Shown here piece after piece: positions 9,433 to 17,414 of a stretch of 17,414 nucleotides of DNA. Origin of the DNA: Hamiltosporidium magnivora (Eukaryota; Microsporidia; Dubosqiidae); the NCBI GenBank assembly GCA_004325065.1, contig PITI01000191.1:1-17414 (forward strand), given 5' to 3'. The notes under the pieces are model-generated. The model was not told the DNA's origin and made no database searches. It worked only from the letters and a program-made list of their open reading frames with translations. The translations under genes and the position numbers were made by a program. Numbering within the stretch: position 1 is the first letter of the stretch; every line of letters starts with the position of its first letter.

Positions 9433-10731
9433 TGATTTAATATCTGAAGATAGATTTTGTATCTGAATCATACTTGGAAAATCTAAAATAGACCCAAGAA
9501 ATTACATATTCAAAGTAACTAGTTATTTGATCATCACATTCGGAACTTATCTACCACTTTTATTTTCAAAGTTTTATCATTCGCACTACAATTTTTTAAA
9601 TTGTATGCTATGATATTTATTTATTTGTACTAAATACTTATATCTTAAGACCATGTACTGAATACTCGGTTAAGAACGTAGCCCTATGAAAATTTAACAA
9701 TACCAAGTCGCATTCTAATATTTTTTTGCTTCATTCGCTTTTATATCTAATAATTAGCTAATTTGTCTGACACATATATATTATCGGCACAACCAAACTC
9801 TTCTTTGCAATAGATATGAAGAATTTTCAAAACTTTTTAGATTCAGCGGATTTTTTCGGCAAAAAAGCAAGTAGAAGCTATTCTTGTCGGTCAGTAGGTG
9901 TCGAATCGAGTATGTTGTGCCCTGCCGCGCCAGCTTCTTTTGAGAATGGCAACACAATAGATGCTTATTAGATCATAAGATACCGCACATACAGAAATTA
10001 CTACTAAATAAATAGTAGGTGTATTTGAAGAGAATTAAGGCTAAGGTTTAAGCTTGCATCTCGAGCTATTGCTTTTTTTATTGCGGTATATTTTTTTAAG
10101 AGGTATAAAGAGAATTTGCGAGCGAAATCGCTCATACATTTCTAAACATCGTTTTAATTTTATCCCCATCATTATTATCCATTGGACTCTTTGTTTATTT
10201 CTTGAAATTTCCTAGCCAAATTTTTTATTATACTAATCTTAATCATATAATAATCCTTTAAAATTTACCATGATGTCTAATCTAACATGTTTGTAGTATA
10301 ATGGATTTTTATATTAACCAAAGGCAAATTTCTCTAATTTAAAGATATTAATAACCTCTTTTGCAACTTTAAATTTATACTCTTATATAAATATTTTAGG
10401 AATATCAATTAAATACAAGTATCATTTTTTTATACTATAAAATTGATCTATCGATAATATTTCTACGGATGCAATCCCTAAAAAGTATAAATTTTTACAT
10501 TTGAAAGAATTAATCTAAGGCAATAAAGTATGTGAAACAAAATATTGTAAATTTTCATTAAAGTTAGATATAAATTTAATAAATTGTTAAGTATTTTTAT
10601 TTAATCGCCTGATTAATATAGAACAGATTTATACAAAGTAAATGATATAGAAGTACAAATGATGCTATTTTCTTTTGTCTTTTGATTCTTTGTCATTTAC
10701 AATTTTGAACTTTCATTGATCCAACAAGTTT
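9433..10731. other. Spacer 3' of the pol relic, with a GC-richer patch
   Basis: No gene was found. A patch at about 9885-9965 is far richer in G+C than the rest (for example tgccctgccgcgccagc near 9921). It may be remnant integrase C-terminus or 3' element sequence, but no motif is recognisable and no second copy of repeat A/B/C is visible, so the 3' LTR is unidentified. A perfect small palindrome, gagcgaaatcgctc, lies at 10120-10133. The last 600 bases are plain AT-rich 3' flank of SPT3. Confidence 0.5.
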
Positions 10732-11439
10732 CTAAATCAATGAACCATTTTCTTTTAAAATTAAAAATAATCCCGCATTTATATCTTTTACAGATAAACT
10801 AAATGATTGTTCAAAATTAAAAAGATCTTTTTTAGCAAATTTATTAAACTTAAAATTCTTTTTTGTTTTAAAGGCATTTACAGTTAAAGTATACACCATT
10901 TCATAACAAATATATCCCAGTATGTCAATTACATCATCTTTCAAATTAGAAAATTCTATAAATTCTTTAAACTTTTTATACTTTCTATATGTAAAACTAG
11001 CTTGTCTGCATTCACAAAAATTTAAATATTCCTCTTTATCCATAAATTGTGTGACTTCGTCTATAATTCGTAATCTTTCAATCAATTCTTTATCTTTTAC
11101 CTCGGATTTATGATTGAACCAATCAAATTCCATTTTTTCACAATTCTTTTCCTCGTATAAAGAAACCGATTCTTCATTTATTTTCTTTCGTGTCTCTCTA
11201 AACGCCAAAAATTGTAAAATTCTATTTACCATATAAACTTTCCTGCGTAATACAAAACATATATCTTCTACTGATAAATATTTTCCTTTTCTTAGAATTT
11301 GTACCTTTCTTGATTTACTTAGTAAAGATTTTATGTTGGATCTTATAATACTTTCTATATATTCTATTGTCTCATGGTTTGTATTTTTAACTTCTCCAAA
11401 TGTAAACATCATTGATTGTATTTCAGTATCGTAAAACAT
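10732..11439 (-). CDS. SPT3: SPT3-like SAGA complex subunit
   Basis: Spt3 is a histone-fold protein of the SAGA coactivator that helps deliver TBP to RNA polymerase II promoters in the nucleus. The 235-residue product has both family parts. Residues 10-85 carry the TAF13-like N-terminal histone fold, starting MMFTFGE and including KGKYLSVEDICFVLRRK and VNRILQFLAFRETRK. Residues 120-200 carry the second, TAF11-like fold with the hallmark ECRQASFTYRK (143-153) and DDVIDILGYICYEMVYTLT. It is shorter than yeast Spt3 (about 340), mainly in the linker and C-terminus, as is common in microsporidia. The minus strand reads acccgaaaaATG, so the C-run supports the first ATG, although M10/M11 would match the usual family start. 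It stands alone, with tandem repeats just upstream. Confidence 0.95.
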   Translation of the reverse strand: MFYDTEIQSMMFTFGEVKNTNHETIEYIESIIRSNIKSLLSKSRKVQILRKGKYLSVEDICFVLRRKVYMVNRILQFLAFRETRKKINEESVSLYEEKNCEKMEFDWFNHKSEVKDKELIERLRIIDEVTQFMDKEEYLNFCECRQASFTYRKYKKFKEFIEFSNLKDDVIDILGYICYEMVYTLTVNAFKTKKNFKFNKFAKKDLFNFEQSFSLSVKDINAGLFLILKENGSLI

Positions 11440-11444
11440 TTTTC

Positions 11445-11447
11445 GGG
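11445..11447 (-). promoter_or_regulatory. CCC start-site motif, SPT3
   Basis: On the minus strand CCC lies five bases before the ATG (cccgaaaaATG), consistent with the C-run start signal at three other genes of the window. It supports the upstream methionine over the MM pair at residues 10-11. Confidence 0.55.
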
Positions 11448-11535
11448 TTTATTTGGTTTATCATTTTTATTTAACCAAAATTTAAATTCATTGATTAAGA
11501 TAACAAAATTTAGATATTTTTATATATCAAATGAT

Positions 11536-11690
11536 TTTATTTAAATATACAAACAAGATACTTAATTTATGATATATATTTAAATATACAAACATGATAT
11601 TTCATTTGTGATATATTATTTAAATACACAAACAAGAATCTTAATTTATGATATATTTATTCATGATATATTTAAATGATATATTTGAAA
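11536..11690. repeat. Tandem repeat of about 39-40 bp upstream of SPT3
   Basis: Three units begin with taaata.aca at 11542, 11581 and 11621 and run through aaca.ga....atttatgatat, giving a 39-40 bp period. A decayed fourth part rich in tgatatattt follows to about 11690. It lies about 100-250 bases upstream of the SPT3 start, inside its promoter side. It may be simple slippage expansion; a regulatory role is not shown. Confidence 0.7.
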
Positions 11691-12986
11691 GATATCAATC
11701 ATTTGAAATATCAATAATCACATTTCTAAATCATTTAAAATTAAATATTTCTTTTTTAATTTTTCTTTGATCAAAAATACAATCTTAAATTCTTTTTGAT
11801 CTTTTTTAGTTTTTCCTTGATTAATTTTTAATTCATATTAAATTAAAATATAAATTCATATGTTTTCTTACAAATAGTCATATGTTCCCTTAATTAATAG
11901 TCTTAAGGTATTGTTATAAACATCTTTGAAAACAGCACAATTATTCACTAACAATAATTAAAAAATATTTTAAATTAAAAAATTATAAACTATTATGAAA
12001 CATTTTGAAAAATTATAAAAAAAAATATAAAAATTATGAAAAAAAAATTGAATTAATCTAAGCTTAATGTTCTTTAGAGATATTTAAAAAAAAAAATTAA
12101 TTTAAAATAAAATATTTACAAAAATGGAAATCCTTTGTTCTATTTCAAGTAAAATAAAAATATTTTTTTTTAAGATGCTACTTAAATTAAAATATAAATA
12201 ATCAAACATTATACAGGTTTATAATTCATATTTTTTAATTTTAAATTATTCCTTCAAAGATTCTATATTTTTAAAATAATAATTTTACATATTATCAAGT
12301 GTAAAGGCAATAATAATAAAATGTGGTTATACAAGACACCTTTGGAGTTATTTTATGATAAAAGATTTAAAATGAAATATTTGATAAATTAATTTTTTTA
12401 AAAATATATTTTTATTAACATTTAATTGGTATTTGTCTAAGTATTTGATATTATAGTAAAATTTTATTTTCAAAATATAAAATATAACAAATATCTTATG
12501 AAATACATGTAGGGTAAAGTATTTAATGTATAAAGCGAAAAGAAAACCCACATTAAACTAAATTTTATTTTGTTGTGAAATCCATGTAGGATAATAAATA
12601 TTTTAATTTAAAAATAGTATATTATACTTATAATCAGTAATATACAGTATTTTAGTAATAATTTATTGATGTAAGTGCTTCTAATGATATATTTGTGATT
12701 TTTAATTTCGCTTCAATAAATTTACAGTAGAATAAATTATAAGAAAGTGTAAATAAAAATATTTTTATCATTTATTTCACAAATTTATAATCATGATTTA
12801 TAAAGTATACAGATGCCTCTCTTTAGATTGTTATTCTATTTAATACAAAATTATAATCTTCAATAATATTAAAAATATTAAAAATATTTTATAATAAATC
12901 TTTAAATGTATATCATTTCTAATTCAATATATCTTAATACAATATTGATTGATATGTAATCTTTATATAAGTATGTCATTTTTAAG
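11691..12986. other. AT-rich spacer between divergent SPT3 and the membrane-protein gene
   Basis: Both flanking genes point outward, so this holds both promoters. It is extremely A/T rich with no credible frame; the 67-codon minus-strand frame at 12348-12551 starts on GTG and looks random. A 15-base motif (tgaaatNcatgtagg) occurs at 12499 and again at 12576. A TATATAA at 12964-12970 precedes the downstream gene. Confidence 0.55.
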
Positions 12987-12990
12987 CCCC
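12987..12990 (+). promoter_or_regulatory. CCCC start-site motif, membrane-protein gene
   Basis: CCCC is separated from the ATG at 12992 by a single base (aagccccgATG) and preceded by TATATAA at 12964-12970. It is the longest C-run at a gene start in this window and supports the chosen start. Confidence 0.6.
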
Positions 12991-12991
12991 G

Positions 12992-13504
12992 ATGATTAAA
13001 CTTATTAAGAATGGTGATATAGTATTTGAAATACAAGAAGATTTTGTAGATCCACTAACATTTGATTCCTATCCACAAATAATAGAGGAATATATAAAAA
13101 ATGAAAAAGAACAAATATTTGCTATGCTTTTGTGTACTACAAAAAAATTTGTATATCTCTCAGAATCTATAATTAATTTACGATATGATAAATGTATTTT
13201 AGGAGAACCTTTAACAGTTTATTTACTTGATGATCCTATTTCTAGATTATCTGTAACAGACATTGAATATTATATACTAAAAAATAAAATTGATGGTGTA
13301 AATTTTATTGCGGTTTATTTGTGTAATGAAGTTGAATTATACACATATTCAGAATTTAGAACAATTGTATTCAAACCAGAATCGCCTAGATATGTATATT
13401 TGGTTTTAAAAATAGGAGTTATGATTCTTTTGTTATTTTTCGCAATTATGTTCATAAGTACTATTTTTATATTTATTTATCTGAATTATTTCGATAAAAA
13501 ATAA
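12992..13504 (+). CDS. Orphan protein with C-terminal membrane anchor
   Basis: Encodes 170 residues and is not recognised as any family. Residues 1-132 are a mixed alpha/beta-looking soluble part with no signal peptide. Residues 136-165 form one long hydrophobic segment (VLKIGVMILLLFFAIMFISTIF and onward), ending in a short tail YFDKK. This layout is that of a tail-anchored protein facing the cytosol, inserted post-translationally into the ER, outer mitosomal or another membrane. The terminal DKK resembles a dilysine ER-retrieval signal but lacks the exact KKxx or KxKxx spacing. No SNARE heptad pattern, J domain or TPR is apparent. The start is supported by CCCC one base upstream and a TATATAA 22 bases before the ATG. 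A fast-evolving core protein or a lineage-specific one are both possible. Confidence 0.82.
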   Translation: MIKLIKNGDIVFEIQEDFVDPLTFDSYPQIIEEYIKNEKEQIFAMLLCTTKKFVYLSESIINLRYDKCILGEPLTVYLLDDPISRLSVTDIEYYILKNKIDGVNFIAVYLCNEVELYTYSEFRTIVFKPESPRYVYLVLKIGVMILLLFFAIMFISTIFIFIYLNYFDKK

Positions 13505-13659
13505 ATTAATAGAAAAATAACCAATTATTTGTCCAAAATACAAATTTTAATTGGTTTAGATTAAAAAGGGTCTAATAAAGCAACAAAACAACAGTTATTT
13601 AAATAAATTTATACTTAGTTTTTGATAACCCTTCCACATATTAAAAATTATAACTAATC
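13505..13659. other. 3' flank of the membrane-protein gene
   Basis: AT-rich sequence with an aataaa-like context and no frame. It leads into the possible retroelement relic and shows no terminator-type hairpin. Confidence 0.4.
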
Positions 13660-13870
13660 GAACATATCTATCTAATAGTAGTTAGAAATAATTCCATATG
13701 TGATAACCTGGGATGGTATTGTGACAATATAACATAAAATTTATCTTAGAAACTCTAAATATTCCTAAGAATAGAGGCATACATTCAGTCTATAGTACTT
13801 AAAAAAAAGTTAAATCTATGTTTTTTGATTTCCAAAGAAGTTGAAGTCAAAACCAAAGCGTGAGCAAATT
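13660..13870 (+). pseudogene. Possible retroelement-derived coding relic
   Basis: Three plus-strand fragments in successive frames read as one degraded protein: NNSICDNLGW (ending 13716), WDGIVTI*HKIYLRN (13709-13753) and IEAYIQSIVLKKKL (13771-13812), the last continuing with LISKEVEVK. The order CDN.LGWDG.VT, then HK.Y, then EAYIQ..VLKK.L resembles a conserved stretch I associate from memory with multicopy, reverse-transcriptase-linked proteins in microsporidia. I cannot verify that family name. At least two frameshifts and one stop make it non-functional. The surrounding bases are as AT-rich as the spacer. Confidence 0.35.
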
Positions 13871-14374
13871 AGAAAAAGAAATAGAATGGCATATAACAAC
13901 AAAGACACAATATTATCTTATCTGTCTAACACATATACATCGATATGATAGAATAGTTTGGTATCTACATTTCAAATGTTGAATTTCTACTCCTGTATAA
14001 TTAGAAGGAATACAAAATAGTAATTAAATACATGAAATAAATATATCCTCATAACTCTTAGAATAATACAAGTAAAAAGATAAAGCGAATTACCCCACAT
14101 TCAATAAGTTTCAATTTATCAATATAAAAAATATATTTGAAATTTTAATCCTTCATTTAATTCACAGAAAAACGAATTTAATTTTATAAAAAAAAAAAGA
14201 ATTTAAAAATTACTTCCTTATGATGATATTTAGATTGAAAACACAGTGCATTACCTTTATAAGGTATCTAACCCTATGTTTTTATCATTTTGTTTTATTT
14301 ACTTCATGCACCTACGTGTTCGGAAAAAGACGCTTTTTAGTCAAAGGTTTGTCCTTGTGGTCTTTTTCCCAATC
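13871..14374. other. Gene-poor spacer
   Basis: The plus strand continues REQIRKRNRMAYNNKDTILSYL just after the relic, which could be its tail, but this is too weak to include. A 64-codon frame at 14220-14414 has a hydrophobic N-terminus but no start motif and ends inside the tandem repeat, so it is not called. Confidence 0.4.
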
Positions 14375-14384
14375 TAAATCTGAA

Positions 14385-14580
14385 GGAAAATCAAAATTTA
14401 AAAATATGTATTAAAAAGCGAATTAAAAACTAAATAACAAAATTTAAAAATATGTATTTATACTACGGATTAAAAACTAATGATTAAATATTTGCTTTAA
14501 ACTAAATAACAAAATTTGAAAATATGTATTTTATTAAGCAGATAAAACTAAGGATTAAATATTTGCTTAAAACCAAATAG
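14385..14580. repeat. Tandem repeat, period about 71-72 bp
   Basis: Units start with aaactaaataacaaaattt at 14427 and again at 14499, and a third start (aaaaccaaatag) follows at about 14570. Each unit contains aaaatatgtattt and ends gattaaatatttgctt. A partial unit (caaaatttaaaaatatgta) precedes them at about 14391. Copies differ by scattered changes, so the array is not recent. It lies in intergenic DNA with no coding link. Confidence 0.85.
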
Positions 14581-15717
14581 TAGATTTTTAATCGTAAAAT
14601 TTTCAGTTAAAAAAACTGTTTAAAAATACTAAAGGAGGCTTCTTTGTATTAATATATTGTAAATATTGGTTAACTGATGCCACCTTGATAAACTAATAAT
14701 TTAATTGTGCTGTGTTTGCTGTTAATAAGGAGGATTTTGGGAAGGCTTAACATGTCGCCACAATAGATATTTCTTAAAACAGTAAAATAAATGTAAAACA
14801 TGCCATATGTAAGTTAAAAAAGAATTTGTATAAATATGTTAAGTAATAATTGACTTTGGCGTTAAATAGAAATAGAAAAAAAACCTTTGTAAGTCTTAGT
14901 GAATATTTATTCTTCTAATTTTAACGAAATATTTTTCTAGTATTTTTATTCATTGCTTAAATTAAGGATTCCGAACTTTTTAGCTCACAGAGCGCATTGA
15001 TACTTATAAAAAGTCTCGAGGTAAAGAACTCATTATATTTTATACAGCGTACTGAGAAGTATTTCTTCAATCTTTATTTTTAATGTTTTTTGATGAATTG
15101 TTTAAAATTTCATACAAACGTTCAAAAAAAACAAAAATTTATCTTACAATATTTCTATATGAAAACATTTAAATCACAGAATTTTATAAGAGTCTTCCAG
15201 CCACATAATTCATTAAATTTAATAAAAAATTTTCGAGGCTTATTTTTGCTTTCGGAAAGCCTATCTGCATGGAAAAAAAAACATTTTCTTAAATGAAATA
15301 TAAAAAAATATTTACAAATCTTTTTATTAGAAATGCATTCGAATTCATTATCGATGATATTTACTGGTAAATTTAACCCACAATTTCAACAAATTATCCT
15401 ACGTGTTTTTTGTTATTTGGTTTTGAATTTTTCGGATAAAATAACAAGAAATATGATTGGTGTTTAAAATAAATGTTGAAAACCAATAAAATGTTTTTGT
15501 ATTACAATTTAATAATAACATATATCTAAGAGATTTATTTTGTGTAAAATATACGAAAATTCCATCATTTTTTCAGCTAAAAAACACACATACGCAACAA
15601 TTAAAAAACTTGTGGAGAGGTGGGATATAATGTCTGAACTGCTACACCACGTCGTAGTTTGAAGACCTTTGCTATACAGAACGACATAGAAAAAAAAATT
15701 TTAATAAAAAATTAAAT
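14581..15717. other. Gene-poor spacer with a possible eroded frame
   Basis: No intact gene was seen. One plus-strand frame from 14984 to 15289 is open except for three stops and encodes Lys/Phe-rich sequence (for example YKKSRGKELIIFY), possibly a dead gene or transposon piece; no family is recognised. A slightly GC-richer patch at about 15605-15690 does not fold as a tRNA. Confidence 0.4.
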
Positions 15718-15905
15718 CCAAGTACTTTAATGACAGCTCAATCACTCAATATTAACCAGCTTTGTTGTCAACCGCTTGAAAAAAATTGGTCAAAAGTCAC
15801 CCCATGTTTTACAAAAATTTTTAACCACTTATATCATTTTCCCAAGTACTGTTTGGACAAAACCCTATATGGCAAACTATTTGCCCAAACTGTACTTGGG
15901 AAAAT
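15718..15905. mobile_element. Small foldback/MITE-like element
   Basis: The right part is a near-perfect hairpin: 15836-15856 pairs with 15885-15905 (21-bp arms, one mismatch, 28-base loop). The 8-mer ccaagtac also occurs at 15718-15725, and its inverse gtacttgg at 15892-15899, giving an outer inverted pair about 182 bp apart. Inside, ends of the form TA-C(A/T)GTTTGG(A/G)CAAA recall Tc1/mariner termini, which begin near a TA target. The 60-codon frame through it (15730-15912) is likely a by-product of the repeat. Mobile origin is inferred; no second copy is in the window. Confidence 0.5.
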
Positions 15906-16647
15906 CACCTAATATTAATTTAATTGATATAATTTTTAAATAAAAACAAATTTAATTTAAAATGTTAAGTTTATTTTGATAAAAACTTCTTCAAAACAGC
16001 AAGAATCTCTATAATATGTCTAATCTAAAGAAGAAGTATTTAAACCTTAAAGAAAGAAAAACTCTATAATAAAATAAGTGTCTCCTCACTTAGTAAACAG
16101 GTAAATTCTATTTTTTTTAGAATATACAATAAATATTGGAATTTAACGCAATATAAAAATTTACTTGGCATTTTAATACAGAATACTAATCTTTATTCCT
16201 ACGGATTTTTATAATCGTTAATTTTTAAATTTTATAAAGAAATTAAATAAATTAAAAATTTTGTGCTTCTTTTTTAACCACTAATTTGAAATTTAGTAAT
16301 TATATTGAAGGGCTAGTTTATTCAAAATATGAACTATATTTTAATCTACAATTATACTTTTAATTAAACAATTTCTATTCTATTCGATTAACACATCAGA
16401 ATATCAAAATAATATATAAATTTATGTATTTCTTCTAACAGAATAACTGTTGTACAGATAATATTCAGATATATTATTTTTTTTAAATATGTATTTAAGA
16501 TTTAAATTATACATCTAAAACACATTTTTTTTCTTCTTTCATTGTCAAATATGGCAAAACATATTAAAAAATTAGAAATTTACGAATTTTTATTTCTTAA
16601 TATTCTCTTCATATTTATTCTATAAAAAAACTCATTTAAAAAGCGCG
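15906..16647. other. AT-rich upstream region of ASH2
   Basis: No frame or RNA gene was found. A TATAAA at 16621-16626 lies 33 bases before the ASH2 start and could serve as its core promoter, though such strings are common in this base composition. Confidence 0.45.
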
Positions 16648-16650
16648 CCC
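16648..16650 (+). promoter_or_regulatory. CCC start-site motif, ASH2
   Basis: The sequence gcgcgccctatATG places CCC three bases before the start codon, within a short GC-rich island that stands out from the A/T background. Confidence 0.6.
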
Positions 16651-16653
16651 TAT

Positions 16654-17256
16654 ATGAACTTATTAGATCAACGAAGAACACCTAAAATTTGTATTTCATC
16701 AGAATTATCACACGGTGGTTTAGAAATATACAACAACAACCTATCCTTAAAAGGATACGGAGGATATAGATCAGCACTATCTACCCATGGACTACTAAGT
16801 GGCAATTTCTATTACGAAGCACAAATAGAAAGTAAAAGTGGTAATATAAGACTTGGATTTGGACAAAAAAACACAGATATTTATGCACCAGCCGGATACG
16901 ATAAATACAGTTATTCGTACGGAGATGCAAACGGATATATTTTTCACAATTCGGTTAGAAAAACATATTCAGACACATTTAAATATAAAGATATTATTGG
17001 TGTGTTACTGTCTATAAATACAGAACCGACTGTTTTAAAAGATTATACACGTAGTACTTTGGTCTTGGATTCTTCTTTAAAATTTGTATCTCGATTTTCT
17101 TTTATTAAGTTTTTTAAAAATGGAGAAGATTTAGGAATTGCGTTTTCTAATATAAATCCTGGTATTTATCACGCAGTTGTTTCTCTTTATTGTGGAGGAG
17201 AAGTCTCACTCAATTTTGGACCTTTTTTTGCTTATCCTATTGATAATCATATATAA
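16654..17256 (+). CDS. ASH2: ASH2/BRE2-like SPRY subunit of the Set1/COMPASS complex
   Basis: Ash2/Bre2 is a core subunit of the histone H3 lysine 4 methyltransferase complex and stimulates the SET-domain enzyme together with the Rbbp5/Swd1 and Dpy30/Sdc1 homologues. The 200-residue product is almost entirely a SPRY domain with Ash2-type signatures: GYGGYRSALSTHGLLSGNFYYE (from residue 34), IRLGFGQ (65-71), APAGYDKYSYSYGDANGY (78-95), FFKNGEDLGIAF (153-164) and SLNFGPFFAYP (185-195). The GYDKYSYSY and NFGP.F.YP blocks separate it from other SPRY families. Animal and yeast homologues are longer; the PHD/winged-helix N-terminus of animal Ash2L is absent, and a C-terminal Dpy30-binding helix after FAYP is not evident. 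The start is supported by CCC three bases upstream. The frame is intact and ends inside the window. Confidence 0.94.
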   Translation: MNLLDQRRTPKICISSELSHGGLEIYNNNLSLKGYGGYRSALSTHGLLSGNFYYEAQIESKSGNIRLGFGQKNTDIYAPAGYDKYSYSYGDANGYIFHNSVRKTYSDTFKYKDIIGVLLSINTEPTVLKDYTRSTLVLDSSLKFVSRFSFIKFFKNGEDLGIAFSNINPGIYHAVVSLYCGGEVSLNFGPFFAYPIDNHI

Positions 17257-17414
17257 TATTATTTTTAATTTTAGATAGTTTTATGTTTTTTAAGGGAATT
17301 GTTTGCTTAGAATTTATTTACTGTTGTAGGGTTAATTGATGTTTAAGATTTTGATATTTCTCATATTTTTATAAATAGATTTTTTACTTTAATTTTTTAA
17401 TAATTTCTTATTCT

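Noticed and set aside
9880..9930. B-box-like ggtgtcgaatcgag suggesting a tRNA gene
   Set aside because: No A box or cloverleaf pairing could be found around it.
9100..9960. Possible Merlin/IS1016-type transposase on the minus strand
   Set aside because: Short minus-strand phrases (for example CDYFKVY, SIRHLLTDK) hinted at it, but spacing was poor and stops frequent. The plus strand of the same stretch gives a better and collinear Ty3/gypsy integrase reading.
10922..11113. 63-codon plus-strand frame inside SPT3
   Set aside because: Antisense shadow of a confidently identified gene.
12348..12551. 67-codon minus-strand frame rich in Ile/Phe/Lys/Tyr
   Set aside because: Begins with GTG, not ATG, and has the composition expected of random A/T sequence.
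14220..14414. 64-codon frame with a hydrophobic N-terminus
   Set aside because: No C-run at the start, no recognisable sequence, and its end falls in the tandem repeat.
15093..15296. 67-codon plus-strand frame
   Set aside because: Lys/Phe/Asn-rich with no start motif; overlaps the eroded frame at 14984-15289 in another phase. Neither phase has independent support.
15600..15690. tRNA-like stretch (gtggtgtagcagttcag on the minus strand)
   Set aside because: No matching acceptor stem, anticodon arm or GGTTCGA-type B box.
15730..15912. 60-codon plus-strand frame
   Set aside because: Largely composed of the inverted-repeat element, so the open frame is better explained by the repeat.
1..17414. 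CRISPR array, bacterial operon, rRNA
   Set aside because: No regularly spaced short repeats with unique spacers, no Shine-Dalgarno-led gene clusters and no rRNA-like conserved blocks; the proteins are eukaryotic nuclear ones.

Overview
The window looks like nuclear DNA from a microsporidian, probably a species with an expanded, repeat-laden genome. It is very AT-rich. The five credible genes are short, show no visible introns and are far apart. Three encode compact versions of conserved eukaryotic proteins (SPO11, SPT3, ASH2). Four of the five have a C-run 0-5 nt upstream of the ATG, the 'CCC' start-site signal known from microsporidia such as Nosema. Genes cover only about 15% of the window. 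The species cannot be named from this sequence.

Layout. (1) 1-2510: two copies (A, B) of a dispersed repeat around 1.7 kb of featureless AT-rich DNA. (2) 2956-3825 (+): SPO11, the meiotic double-strand-break transesterase, with catalytic Tyr and Toprim acidic residues kept. (3) 4565-4930 (-): a small acidic Ser/Glu/Asp-rich orphan protein. (4) 5388-6195: a third, more decayed copy (C) of the repeat. (5) 6950-9432 (+): a heavily mutated Ty3/gypsy-type pol relic with reverse transcriptase, RNase H and integrase signatures in correct order and near-correct spacing. (6) 10732-11439 (-): SPT3, a SAGA subunit with two histone folds. (7) 11536-11690: short tandem repeats upstream of SPT3. (8) 12992-13504 (+): an orphan protein with one C-terminal membrane segment. 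(9) 13505-16653: a long gene-poor stretch with a possible second retroelement relic, a 72-bp tandem repeat and a small foldback element. (10) 16654-17256 (+): an ASH2/BRE2-like SPRY protein of the Set1/COMPASS H3K4 methyltransferase complex.

SPT3 and ASH2 both act on chromatin during RNA polymerase II transcription. SPO11 indicates that the lineage keeps, or recently kept, a meiotic programme. The genes lie on both strands with kilobase gaps and do not form an operon. The most noteworthy finds are the pol relic, the three-copy repeat with islands of strong conservation, and the start-site C-run that corrects the start of the acidic protein.
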